From Halalkalibacter sp. APA_J-10(15) (GTDB lineage: Bacteria > Bacillota > Bacilli > Bacillales > Bacillaceae_D), in NCBI RefSeq assembly GCF_023017105.1, contig NZ_JALKEV010000004.1, positions 1 through 64,000 on the forward strand: 64,000 nucleotides of DNA, in the 5' to 3' direction. The notes beneath the pieces are model-generated. The model made no database searches. It saw only the letters and a list, made by a program, of their open reading frames with translations, and was not told the origin of the DNA. The translations under genes and the position numbers were made by a program. Below, in pieces: positions 56,365-64,000 of the stretch. The stretch's first letter is position 1, and each line of letters starts with the position of its first letter.

Positions 56365-57660
56365 TTATTTGTGCAACTTTAACTCTTCTAAGCGATGAAA
56401 CACTTTATAATATTGTTTTTCAAATCCATTTTCATTCGGACTGTAATACTGTTTACCTATTAAAAGATTAGGAAGGTATTGCTGATTGACCCAGGAATTC
56501 GGATAATTGTGTGGGTATTTATAGCCTTCACCATGACCTAATTCTTTTGCTCCTGCATAATGAGCATCCTTCAAATGAGTAGGTATTTCGCCAATTTGCC
56601 CTTTACGTACATCTTCAATTGCATAGTCCAGTGCTTTGTAAGCACTATTGGACTTTGGAGATAAGCATTGCTGAATTACGACATTCGCAAGTGGAATACG
56701 CGCTTCAGGTAACCCTAACCGTTCTACTGCTTCAACAGCTGCCACCGTATTAGTTGCTACCTCAGGTGCTGCAAGTGATATATCTTCATAGGCGATGACA
56801 AGCAAACGACGACATATTGATGTTAAATCTCCACCTTCTATTAAACGCGCTACGTAATGAAGTGCAGCTTGAACATCACTTCCACGAATCGACTTCTGCA
56901 AGCATGAAAGAAGTGAATAATAAATATCGCCATCCTTATCATGTGAGAAACCCTTGTTTTCAGCACATTCTATAACTGCAGCTTCCGAAACATAGATAAG
57001 GTCCTCGTCCTTATCCATAGAAGCTTCTACTGCTTGCTCTAACACATTTAACGCTGAACGAGCATCACCATTTGTAGAATTTGCAATCAGTTTTATCGTC
57101 TCATCTGTCAGATTGATCTTTTTATTCCCTAATCCACGTTCGTCATCCTTTAATGCATCCTTTATTAATTGTTCAATATCTTCAAATGTTAAAGGCTTTA
57201 ATTCTTTAATTAGACCACACCTGCTCCGTATAGCAGGGTTTACATCATGAAATGGATTTTCAGTTGTAGCACCAATTAACGTAATTAAACCGCGTTCAAC
57301 ATGAGGTAGAAGGTAATCCTGTTGTGCTTTATTAAACCGATGAACCTCATCTATAAATAAAATTAAATTCCCTCCCGAACGTGCTTGTCCTACAGCCTCT
57401 TCGATGTCCTTCTTACCAGCCGTAGTCGCATTTATGGACTTAAATGGTTTCTGAACTGTTCCGGCGATCGCATTGGCAATCGATGTTTTTCCTGTTCCAG
57501 GAGGACCATAGAATAAAATAGACGGCACGTGACCATTTTCGATCATTTTATATAATGCTGTTTCCGGTCCGACGATATGCTTCTGCCCGACCACATCATC
57601 TAATATTCTAGGTCGCATTCTATATGAAAGAGGTGATTGTATTAAAGAATCAAATAACAT
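56365..57660 (-). CDS. rarA: Replication-associated recombination protein RarA (MgsA/YrvN)
   Basis: 431-residue AAA+ ATPase acting at stalled replication forks. Walker A FYGPPGTGKTSIANAI, Walker B LILFIDEVHRFNKAQ, sensor TLIGATTENP, and the tetramerisation end SPKSNSAYKALDYAIEDVRK. The ATG at 57660 follows AAAGGAGAG directly. A 30-codon upstream extension is not supported. In B. subtilis it adjoins cymR; here a 12-kb accessory block separates them. Confidence 0.93.
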   Translation of the reverse strand: MLFDSLIQSPLSYRMRPRILDDVVGQKHIVGPETALYKMIENGHVPSILFYGPPGTGKTSIANAIAGTVQKPFKSINATTAGKKDIEEAVGQARSGGNLILFIDEVHRFNKAQQDYLLPHVERGLITLIGATTENPFHDVNPAIRSRCGLIKELKPLTFEDIEQLIKDALKDDERGLGNKKINLTDETIKLIANSTNGDARSALNVLEQAVEASMDKDEDLIYVSEAAVIECAENKGFSHDKDGDIYYSLLSCLQKSIRGSDVQAALHYVARLIEGGDLTSICRRLLVIAYEDISLAAPEVATNTVAAVEAVERLGLPEARIPLANVVIQQCLSPKSNSAYKALDYAIEDVRKGQIGEIPTHLKDAHYAGAKELGHGEGYKYPHNYPNSWVNQQYLPNLLIGKQYYSPNENGFEKQYYKVFHRLEELKLHK

Positions 57661-57863
57661 GAAAAGCTCTCCTTTACGGACAATATCATCATTTATATAG
57701 TATACACACATACCGTCATTTTGTCTTATTGGCAAAACAAATTCTGTCATTTGCTCACTCGTTCGCTCGTGTTTCTAAAAAAAATTCTATCATCCTTGTA
57801 TAAACCTTGGAAAAAATGGAGACAATTTGTACCAAATAAGCAAACTAAAAGGAGTTGAACAGA

Positions 57864-58478
57864 ATGAAAGTAAGACAAGATGCATGGTCTCATGAGGATG
57901 ATGTATTACTAGCAGAAACTGTATTAAAGCATATTAAAGAAGGAAGTACACAATTACGAGCATTTGATGAGGTGGGTGATCATTTAAATCGAACATCTGC
58001 AGCTTGTGGTTTCAGATGGAATGCTGTCGTTCGTAACCGCTTTGTCAAACAAATTTCTGAAGCGAAAAAAGAACGTAAAGAACGTAAACGTGCTGCATCT
58101 TTTTCCTATTATCCACCAGTTCGTCAGCTTTGGAGCGCATTGCCAGAATCTACTCTGGATCAAGGAGATTTATCGCTTGAAGCCGTGATTGCCTTCTTAC
58201 AAAAGCTAGCGCAATCCCACCAGCAAACAAGTGTACTAGAAACAGATAAAACTCGTCTAGAATTAGAAAACAAAGAATTACAGCAACGAAACCAGCAACT
58301 AGAGAAAGAGTTAAAGAAAATCAAACAGGATAATAGTATTATTGAAGAGGATTACCAATCTCTTATCCAAATTATGAACCGTGCTAGACGTATGGCTATT
58401 TTGGAAGATGAGGATTCGCTGTCTAGTGCAGCTTTCAAAATGGATAAAAATGGTAATTTAGAGAAACTTGCGAAATAA
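57864..58478 (+). CDS. rsfA: Prespore-specific regulator RsfA
   Basis: 204 residues. N-terminal Myb/SANT-like DNA-binding segment (RQDAWSHEDDVLLAETVLKH, then SAACGFRWNAVVRNRF) followed by a basic stretch and a long coiled coil (about 115-175). The family fine-tunes SigF-dependent forespore genes. ATG at 57864 with GGAG nine bases upstream; an earlier TTG overlaps that box. Confidence 0.9.
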   Translation: MKVRQDAWSHEDDVLLAETVLKHIKEGSTQLRAFDEVGDHLNRTSAACGFRWNAVVRNRFVKQISEAKKERKERKRAASFSYYPPVRQLWSALPESTLDQGDLSLEAVIAFLQKLAQSHQQTSVLETDKTRLELENKELQQRNQQLEKELKKIKQDNSIIEEDYQSLIQIMNRARRMAILEDEDSLSSAAFKMDKNGNLEKLAK

Positions 58479-58486
58479 CAAGTACA

Positions 58487-58755
58487 CAGAGACTGAACTG
58501 GGACATAACTAGCTTTAAATAGTGAAAAAGGTGAATTTGAGTACTCAAATTCACCTTTTCTATTTTGGTGTAAAGTTGTCCTTATATTATTGTGAAAAAT
58601 AAGCTGTTTTTATAAAGGTTGTAGTTCTGACGATAGGTTATTCTCATAGTGGCTGAAGCTCAATGGAACGAACCTGTGTCAGCCCCTTACTTTAAAGAGT
58701 AAGAAATAATGAAGGTCGGTGAAATTTCAGAGGAGGGTTTTGTCCCAGCCTCTGT
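58487..58755. repeat. Intergenic repeat related to the GAGGCTGGGACA element
   Basis: Ends ACAGAGACTG(AA)CTGGGACATAAC at left and TTTTGTCCCAGCCTCTGT at right, an imperfect inverted repeat like that of 33053-33439. The interior (58570-58735) is different and shows no gene. Confidence 0.55.
58526..58565 (+). terminator. 34-base perfect palindrome after rsfA
   Basis: Arms of 17 bases, AAAAGGTGAATTTGAGT / ACTCAAATTCACCTTTT, with no loop bases, inside the repeat element; likely a transcription terminator. Confidence 0.6.
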
Positions 58756-58757
58756 AC

Positions 58758-58991
58758 TTATTCCATTGAGTATGTGCTACGCTTACGTCGCCATAGAACC
58801 CATCCTAATAGAAAACCAAATGGAAAAGCGATGACAAACCGTGCAATTAGCGTAAGAACACTTTCGGCAAGTGGAAAAATTTGTATATTTGCACCAAGGC
58901 TAAAAAAGTCTAACACAAAGTTTACAAGAGCAAACAACGCACCCCAAATAAAACCGATTTTTAACATATAAAACCATTTTTTCTTTCCCAT
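58758..58991 (-). CDS. Small membrane protein, hypothetical
   Basis: About 77 residues from MGKKKWFYMLKIGF, with two helices (about 9-30 and 38-60) and a basic end (WRRKRSTYSME). A longer version from 59030 has a GGAG only one base before its ATG, so the shorter start is preferred with modest certainty. Not recognised. Its stop lies against the right end of the repeat at 58487-58755. Confidence 0.55.
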   Translation of the reverse strand: MGKKKWFYMLKIGFIWGALFALVNFVLDFFSLGANIQIFPLAESVLTLIARFVIAFPFGFLLGWVLWRRKRSTYSME

Positions 58992-59115
58992 ATAGCAATC
59001 AACCCTTTTTCCTAATTGAAAAGTTATCATACTCCTACCATACCATACTTATCATCGTATTTGCATTTTTGAATAAAATCAATTAGATTTCTCTTGATCA
59101 TTTATTTTAACTTTT

Positions 59116-60792
59116 TCAAATAAAAAAATGATTCACTTCTTCTGCTGGAATAGGTTTACTAAACAAATACCCTTGTACTTCATCGCATTGATATTCTTTT
59201 AACATCCTATATTGATCATCGTTTTCAACACCTTCTGCAACTACTTTCATACCTAATTGATGCCCAAGGTCAATAATCATTTTAACAACCTCTCTCTCCT
59301 TTGAATGTTCCACCATATCTCGAATAAAACAACGATCTATTTTAATAATATCAAGTGGAAAGTTCTTTAAGTATTGCAAGGATGAATAGTACGTACCAAA
59401 ATCATCAATAACAATTTGAACACCGATCTCTTTTAAATCATATAACGTATCAATCGTAGTCTCAACATTTACCATCATGACAGATTCCGTCACTTCAATT
59501 TTTAGAAGATGTGGTTCTATTCCGGTTGCTAGAATCGTTTCTTTCACAGCCGAAACAACCCCTTCTTGCTGTAACTGCCTTGCCGAGAAGTTAATTGATA
59601 AAGAGCATGAGTAAATACCTTGACTATGCCAATCTTTAATTTGATTACAAGCTTCCTTCAAAACCCATTGTCCAATTCCAATAATGGCCCCAGTTTCTTC
59701 CGCAAGTGGAATGAAGTCATAAGGTGAAATGTACCCGTATACGGGATGCTTCCAGCGAAGAAGAGCCTCCACACTTGAAATATGGCCTGTTTTTGTATCA
59801 AATAAAGGCTGATAAAACATTTGAAATTCATGATTAAGGGTTGCTTTAGATAGCTCTGCCATTAGTACATAGTTTTTCCTTATATCTCGTTCCATCTCTT
59901 GTTTAAAAAAGCAGTACTGGTTACCACCTTTATTTTTCACAAAGGTCATCGCTGATTCAGCTTGGGATAGTAATTTTTGGGGAGTTTCCCCATTAAAAGG
60001 ATACATACTAACCCCTATACTCGGTGTAAGTAAGCGACTTTCTCCTTGAATAAGAATAGGGTTTGATAGCAATGATAGCATCTTCTCCAATAGTTTTAAC
60101 AACCTTTGTCGTTCTGAATGTACAAAGAAGCATACAAACTTATCTCGATTCATGCGCGATACTGTTCCATTGTTAGAAATAAGCTCCTTCAATTTTGCTG
60201 CTATTTCCTTCAATAAATGATCACTGATCTGAAAACCTAGTGGATCTTTAAAGCTTTTTAAACGGGTTAAGTCAATCATCATGATAGCAATTGATTCATG
60301 ATGGCTCTTTGAATACATCATCATTTGCTCAAGTCGATCTTGAAACAGCTTTAAATTCGGGAGGCCTGTTAGCATATCATAGTAGTTCATATGATCAATC
60401 AGCTTTTCACTTTGTCTTCGTTCCGTAATGTCCTTACAGTAGATAACGACCATCTCTTTTGTCGGGTGTACAGTCATTTCAAAATATGTTTGTAACGGTT
60501 CATAGAAACTTTCAAAACAGGATGCTTTATCTAATGAAATCGCTTTATACATTTGATACTGGAATTCACTATTTACAGCGTTTGGTAGAACCACCCACAG
60601 ATTCCTACCAAGCACTTCCTCACGTTTAATTTTCAGATGAGTGGCAGTCACTCTATTTAAATAAATGATCGTACATTGATGATCCATGACTAAAAAACCA
60701 TCGTGTATGTTTTCCAAAATTGAAAGAATCGGTTGTCCAGCTGCTTCAAATTTCTTCTCCAAATCCTCATAGCTTGTTACGTTCTTCTGCAT
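59116..60792 (-). CDS. PAS-GGDEF-EAL protein, probable c-di-GMP phosphodiesterase
   Basis: 558 residues. PAS (about 25-125, ILSILENIHDGFLVMDHQCT), degenerate GGDEF (about 140-295; the GGDEF motif reads SRMNRDKF, so no cyclase activity is expected) and EAL (about 310-555) with SSVEALLRWKHP, INFSARQL, ESVM, IDDFGTYYSSL and VAEGVEN, the residues required for phosphodiesterase activity. No membrane segments in the chosen form. The ATG at 60792 has AAAGG upstream. Confidence 0.9.
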   Translation of the reverse strand: MQKNVTSYEDLEKKFEAAGQPILSILENIHDGFLVMDHQCTIIYLNRVTATHLKIKREEVLGRNLWVVLPNAVNSEFQYQMYKAISLDKASCFESFYEPLQTYFEMTVHPTKEMVVIYCKDITERRQSEKLIDHMNYYDMLTGLPNLKLFQDRLEQMMMYSKSHHESIAIMMIDLTRLKSFKDPLGFQISDHLLKEIAAKLKELISNNGTVSRMNRDKFVCFFVHSERQRLLKLLEKMLSLLSNPILIQGESRLLTPSIGVSMYPFNGETPQKLLSQAESAMTFVKNKGGNQYCFFKQEMERDIRKNYVLMAELSKATLNHEFQMFYQPLFDTKTGHISSVEALLRWKHPVYGYISPYDFIPLAEETGAIIGIGQWVLKEACNQIKDWHSQGIYSCSLSINFSARQLQQEGVVSAVKETILATGIEPHLLKIEVTESVMMVNVETTIDTLYDLKEIGVQIVIDDFGTYYSSLQYLKNFPLDIIKIDRCFIRDMVEHSKEREVVKMIIDLGHQLGMKVVAEGVENDDQYRMLKEYQCDEVQGYLFSKPIPAEEVNHFFI

Positions 60793-61110
60793 GTATCTCA
60801 CAACCTTTATATTAATGGGTTTACAAAAGGTAAGAGAGAAAAGCATTCCATGAAATAAGGCATGCTTTCTTCAACGACAACTGGCTAGCATCGGATAAAA
60901 GATGAATCGTCAATGATAATATTCGACACTATTTTTTATAACTTTGTCTTTACCTAATTTAATTAATGAGACTTTATATACAAGAAATAAGTCCTATAAT
61001 AAGAGGTTAAATGATTCATAACAGAATTGCAATTAAACCTGTTTAAAAATTGTGAATCCTTCTTGTTATCGGCTTCTTCTTAACACTGCTACCCTTTGTT
61101 ATTTGAAAAT
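60793..61110. other. Promoter region of the c-di-GMP phosphodiesterase gene
   Basis: About 320 bases without a reading frame of interest. AT-rich, with no repeat or RNA structure recognised except the terminator that follows. Confidence 0.35.
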
Positions 61111-61142
61111 AAAAAAGCACAAAGGCCGATAAGCCTTTATGC
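61111..61142 (-). terminator. Terminator of the GyrI-like/kinase pair
   Basis: GCATAAAGGC / GCCTTTGTGC stem with one G-U pair, then T6 on the minus strand. Confidence 0.8.
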
Positions 61143-61149
61143 CATTATG

Positions 61150-61710
61150 TTACTTTAAAAAATGTTGCTGAATCCTAACCGCAACCTCTTTTGCACTTAA
61201 ATGCATATTATTTATTTTTAAATACTTCTCGTGTTTAATTTCGCCTGCTGATGATTGCAGACGATGCCTCACTATAGACTCTTTTAGCTCACGCTCTGAT
61301 ATGTCCACATTTCTCTTCGTAGGCTTTTCTTGCAATCGGTATGACGTACGATTTCTTTTCAACCTCTCTTTAAGGTCAGCCTCTAATTCAATAAACACTA
61401 CATTAGACCCATACGACTCAAATAACGATTTTACCTCATTTACAAACTCCCAATCTTCCTCTTGATCAAAAGCCCAAACAAACGTAAAGATAATCCCTTT
61501 TAATTGACCTTCCTTGACGATTGCTTGAAAGATTTCTTTTCGAAATAATGTCGACAATCGCCATGTCTCTTGACCAAACCCCAAAAATGGATGTAGCAAC
61601 TCTAGTGTCATATGGTTATGAAATAGCTTATAGCCGGTCAACTTCTCCAATTCACGGCCGACTGTCATCTTCCCAACCGCTTGTGGACCAAATATGAAAA
61701 TACATTGCAC
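61150..61710 (-). CDS. P-loop ATPase/kinase-like protein
   Basis: 186 residues starting MQCIFIFGPQAVGKMTVGRE (P-loop GPQAVGKM) with FTFVWAFDQEEDWEFVNEVK and ERLKRNRTSYRLQEKP later, similar to shikimate/gluconate-kinase-like hypothetical proteins. The substrate is unknown. It begins exactly at the end of the upstream GyrI-like gene, so it is probably translated with it. Confidence 0.72.
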   Translation of the reverse strand: MQCIFIFGPQAVGKMTVGRELEKLTGYKLFHNHMTLELLHPFLGFGQETWRLSTLFRKEIFQAIVKEGQLKGIIFTFVWAFDQEEDWEFVNEVKSLFESYGSNVVFIELEADLKERLKRNRTSYRLQEKPTKRNVDISERELKESIVRHRLQSSAGEIKHEKYLKINNMHLSAKEVAVRIQQHFLK

Positions 61711-62190
61711 TTATCTACCCTCAATAGCGATATAAATGTCTACTATCGCCTCATTCGGATTTCCCGCTCGTTCATCATATATTTCGAAATCTCCTGAATA
61801 CGAACGAATTTCTATTGACGTACTAAAATAGTTCCAAATTTCTTGCCATAATTGTGGAACAACTTCTGATATAGGACCTTTTTTAGATGTAAAAATGATA
61901 TACTCCGCAGCAGGTATTTCCTTTAACACTACACCTTCTTTCTGATCTGACCTTGACTGTAATTGATGACCAATTCGAAAGAAGTACGCACCACTTACAT
62001 CAGATTCATAATCAGAATACAAAGCTAACACCGTATTGTCCTTCTTATTTTCTATCATTTCTGAAATCGATTGTTGATAAAATTGTTCCCACATTTTCGG
62101 AATGACACCCTCAGCTGTCAGCTCCTTCTCGTTACTCGTTTTCGTTCCTACACCAGCAAAATAAAACGAATCCAACTCTACTCGTCTCAT
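61711..62190 (-). CDS. GyrI-like/effector-binding domain protein
   Basis: 159-residue SHV-fold protein (AraC effector-binding/GyrI-like small-molecule domain): FYFAGVGTKTSNEKEL near the start, ALYSDYESDVSGAYFFRIGH, and the C-terminal SGDFEIYDERAGNPNEAIVD. Binds hydrophobic or cationic compounds in relatives. AAGGAGG precedes the ATG. Forms a two-gene unit with the kinase-like gene. Confidence 0.8.
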   Translation of the reverse strand: MRRVELDSFYFAGVGTKTSNEKELTAEGVIPKMWEQFYQQSISEMIENKKDNTVLALYSDYESDVSGAYFFRIGHQLQSRSDQKEGVVLKEIPAAEYIIFTSKKGPISEVVPQLWQEIWNYFSTSIEIRSYSGDFEIYDERAGNPNEAIVDIYIAIEGR

Positions 62191-62380
62191 GTTAATGATT
62201 CCTCCTTTTCAATTCCCTTCCTTATATAATAAAAAGAGTTCTACAAAAGCCGAAAAATCCCTCTTTTTGCTTTATTATTTTCTTCAAAATGAATTCACTA
62301 GAATTGTCCTGAAATGTTTACAGCAAAAAAGTTCGGGTATTGCATGTATAAGCTTAATCACAAACAAGGAGGTTTCATTC

Positions 62381-62536
62381 ATGAATAAAGATGTTGATAT
62401 GGAAAAGAAAACCGTTGAGAAAAAGAATGATGTCAGTAAAGTTGGATCTGCTTTTATAAAATACCTTACGTATATTATTATTTTCTTTGGGTTCCTATGG
62501 TTTCTCGTTAATTTCGTATTTCCATTATTTGAATGA
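62381..62536 (+). CDS. 51-residue single-pass membrane protein, hypothetical
   Basis: ATG at 62381 preceded by AAGGAGG. Charged head (KDVDMEKKTVEKKNDVSK) and one C-terminal hydrophobic helix (about 29-50). A hairpin follows. Divergent from the GyrI-like gene. No family recognised. Confidence 0.65.
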   Translation: MNKDVDMEKKTVEKKNDVSKVGSAFIKYLTYIIIFFGFLWFLVNFVFPLFE

Positions 62537-62588
62537 GACGTATAATTAAAAGTTTAACAAGACCTCATTCAACTTTTCTTTCACAAAG

Positions 62589-62630
62589 AAGAGTATCTCT
62601 ACAAATCATGTAGACATACTCTTCCTTCTC
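62589..62630 (+). terminator. Terminator after the 51-residue protein
   Basis: GAAGAGTAT...CTACA / TGTAG...ATACTCTTC stem (62589-62624) with a 2-base internal mismatch and a following C/T run. Confidence 0.55.
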
Positions 62631-62820
62631 TTAATAACTCAGTTAAATAGTAACCTCCCATCCTTGATTCATAACTTGTTTCATGCACCCTAACATCAGA
62701 CTATCACCTCTAGTGTTACACGAACGTTACAAAATTACGTTTTTCATATTGCTCTATAACATACACAGAGAGACGAATTCAAATTCTTCATCTTAGCGTT
62801 CACAAGTTGACAAGCGAATA

Positions 62821-62997
62821 ATGATGCTCGTTTATTCTCACCTAAAAAAAGTTCTTGAAAGTGTTTATAATCAAGTCGCCTTGCACCTTGTTGAGAAAAT
62901 CAATTCAGTTTTCCAAATGTTTGAATGCTATGAACACTTGATTGATTTATATGAAAAACTCGACAGTCACATACTCACATATGGCGCACTAAATTAA
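62821..62997 (+). CDS. Possible small ORF or gene remnant (58 codons)
   Basis: Reads as a helical, protein-like sequence (SHLKKVLESVYNQVALHLVE, then FECYEHLIDLYEKLDSHI) but has no ribosome binding site before either ATG. The composition suggests a fragment of a larger helical protein. The surrounding 62640-63045 region is otherwise empty. Confidence 0.2.
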   Translation: MMLVYSHLKKVLESVYNQVALHLVEKINSVFQMFECYEHLIDLYEKLDSHILTYGALN

Positions 62998-63045
62998 AAA
63001 ACGATATGGATGAGGAGTGATCATTCATCACCGACTATATTTTTT

Positions 63046-63090
63046 AAGGGTACTGAAAAAGTTAAATTTTTTAACCTTTTTGGTGTCCTT
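63046..63090. repeat. Dispersed ~45-bp palindromic repeat, copy 4
   Basis: AAGGGTACTGAAAAAGTTAA / TTAACCTTTTTGGTGTCCTT, arms pairing nearly throughout. Fifteen bases past the lipoprotein stop, where it may act as terminator. Confidence 0.65.
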
Positions 63091-63105
63091 TATTTTTCAC
63101 CTTTA

Positions 63106-63681
63106 TTACTCCTCAACTTTAAAACCAATTTGCCCCTCCATCCGATACATATCCTTTTCCTCATTCTCAGGACCAACATAAAAATCAGCAAAGCCATTCA
63201 CGATGTAGTAGCCAGTTAGAAAACCATTTTCAAGAAAGTCCTTCATAAAATTCTGATATTCTTCCTCGTCTTGGTCGCTGTATCCTCCACTTCTTTGATA
63301 CTTCTCACGATATGGCTCACCTTGTTGTAGAATCGTTTCCACTAATGGTTCATTCATTGAATAACCAATATCAAAGCCTCGCACTTCTTCCTTCATTGGA
63401 AAATAAAATGGAGAGGCCGCGTGATAAATCGTCATTTCATCCTTTTCACCAATATATTCAAGCTCTGCATACAATTGTACAGCTTCATCCTTATAGTAAT
63501 CCTTTTCAGAAACTAGCCTGTATATAAAATCTCCTTCTGTCACTTCAACTGCGGTTTGTTGAACGTTATACTCTTCTAAATCACTTACTGTTACTGACGA
63601 CCTTTGTTCACCCTGATTTCCAGTTCCACATGCCGTTAACCCTATCACAACTAGACCTATTGCCATCATTCGTTTAATCAC
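63106..63681 (-). CDS. Lipoprotein, hypothetical
   Basis: 191 residues. Signal peptide with LTAC lipobox (Cys18), then an acidic, Tyr-rich exported domain (RLVSEKDYYKDEAVQLYAEL, GYSDQDEEEYQNFMKDFLEN). GTG start with GGAGGTG upstream. No known family recognised. The upstream region (63682-63884) has no gene on this strand. Confidence 0.75.
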   Translation of the reverse strand: MIKRMMAIGLVVIGLTACGTGNQGEQRSSVTVSDLEEYNVQQTAVEVTEGDFIYRLVSEKDYYKDEAVQLYAELEYIGEKDEMTIYHAASPFYFPMKEEVRGFDIGYSMNEPLVETILQQGEPYREKYQRSGGYSDQDEEEYQNFMKDFLENGFLTGYYIVNGFADFYVGPENEEKDMYRMEGQIGFKVEE

Positions 63682-63838
63682 CTTCTACACCTCCATTACT
63701 ACTTATATAACGAAAGCTTTCCTATAAACGTTTCACGAAAGTTACTCAAATGAATGGCAGGAGAAAAGTCGAACCTTACTTCTTCAGAGGTTTCACATGA
63801 AAACCAATCAACCTACTAACCTTAAGTTACTTCACATC

Positions 63839-63876
63839 AAAAAATGCTCCAAGAGTTTCACGCTCATGAAGCATTC
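63839..63876 (-). terminator. Terminator of the partial gene at the right edge
   Basis: AATGCT / AGCATT outer stem with G-U-tolerant inner pairing and T6 in the minus direction. Confidence 0.5.
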
Positions 63877-63884
63877 TCCCATTT

Positions 63885-64000
63885 CTATTCTTCAATTGTT
63901 TTAATATGTTTTTTTAATAAATGAATTAAGTATTTCTCTAATTCTTCATCTTCCTCTGCTTCAAATCCATATACAAACTGACCGTGTGATGGCTTTTTCC
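63885..64000 (-). CDS. C-terminal end of a gene cut by the window edge
   Basis: Minus-strand frame ending at 63885 encodes the C-terminus KKPSHGQFVYGFEAEEDEEL, then EKYLIHLLKKHIKTIEE, acidic then basic helical. A terminator follows. Product not identifiable from this fragment. Confidence 0.5.
   Translation of the reverse strand, partial: KKPSHGQFVYGFEAEEDEELEKYLIHLLKKHIKTIEE

Overview
The window looks like chromosome from a spore-forming, low-GC Gram-positive rod of the Bacillaceae, most likely an alkaliphilic or alkalitolerant Bacillus relative. The evidence is Bacillus-type AAGGAGG ribosome binding sites, sigK, rsfA and YjcZ/YrzQ-type sporulation genes, a T-box leader on alaS, a Bacillus-order core block (greA-udk-trhP2-trhP1-trmR-mltG and alaS-yrzL-yrrK-yrzB), HemAT, and a secreted two-domain GH5 mannanase of the type known from alkaliphilic Bacillus. 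No rRNA, tRNA, CRISPR array or complete mobile element was seen.

Layout. 0-7.5 kb is a loose accessory area: the edge of an IS30-like element, an SDR oxidoreductase, a YjcZ-type peptide, an ECF sigma factor with a SnoaL-like tail, a DUF3231 protein, a SRAP (HMCES/YedK) DNA-crosslink protein with decayed partial duplicates around it, a VOC protein and an uninterrupted sigK. 7.5-14.6 kb carries the mannanase, hemAT, an M20 peptidase, a strong candidate small RNA, a Nudix hydrolase and a drug exporter. 14.7-27.5 kb is conserved core: yrhC, mtnN, yrrS, greA, udk, the U34 tRNA hydroxylation/methylation set, mltG, yrzB, yrrK, yrzL, alaS with its T-box, and yrrI. 27.6-37.7 kb is an accessory insert with a GNAT, a serine hydrolase, a pirin/flavin-reductase operon divergent from a SufR-like regulator, a UbiD decarboxylase and an MFS transporter. 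37.8-44.4 kb returns to core: yrzQ, yrzR, yrrD, recD2, yrrB, mnmA, yrvO, cymR. 44.5-56.3 kb is accessory again: a LacI regulator, two CBO0543-like membrane proteins, the opuA glycine betaine importer with a divergent GbsR/OpuAR-type regulator and an intervening palindrome, a disrupted membrane gene, the yhaPQ-type ABC exporter and chrA. 56.4-64 kb holds rarA, rsfA, a c-di-GMP phosphodiesterase and small hypothetical genes.

Functional links. mnmA and yrvO supply sulfur for 2-thiouridine, and trhP1/trhP2/trmR make and methylate 5-hydroxyuridine, so two U34 wobble-modification systems are encoded about 20 kb apart. opuA and its regulator serve osmotic stress. The pirin-FNR-FMN reductase operon and its Cys-rich regulator suggest a redox or iron-sulfur stress response. 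Several intergenic repeats, including a ~45 bp palindrome present four times and a 390 bp element bounded by GAGGCTGGGACA inverted repeats, are dispersed through the window.
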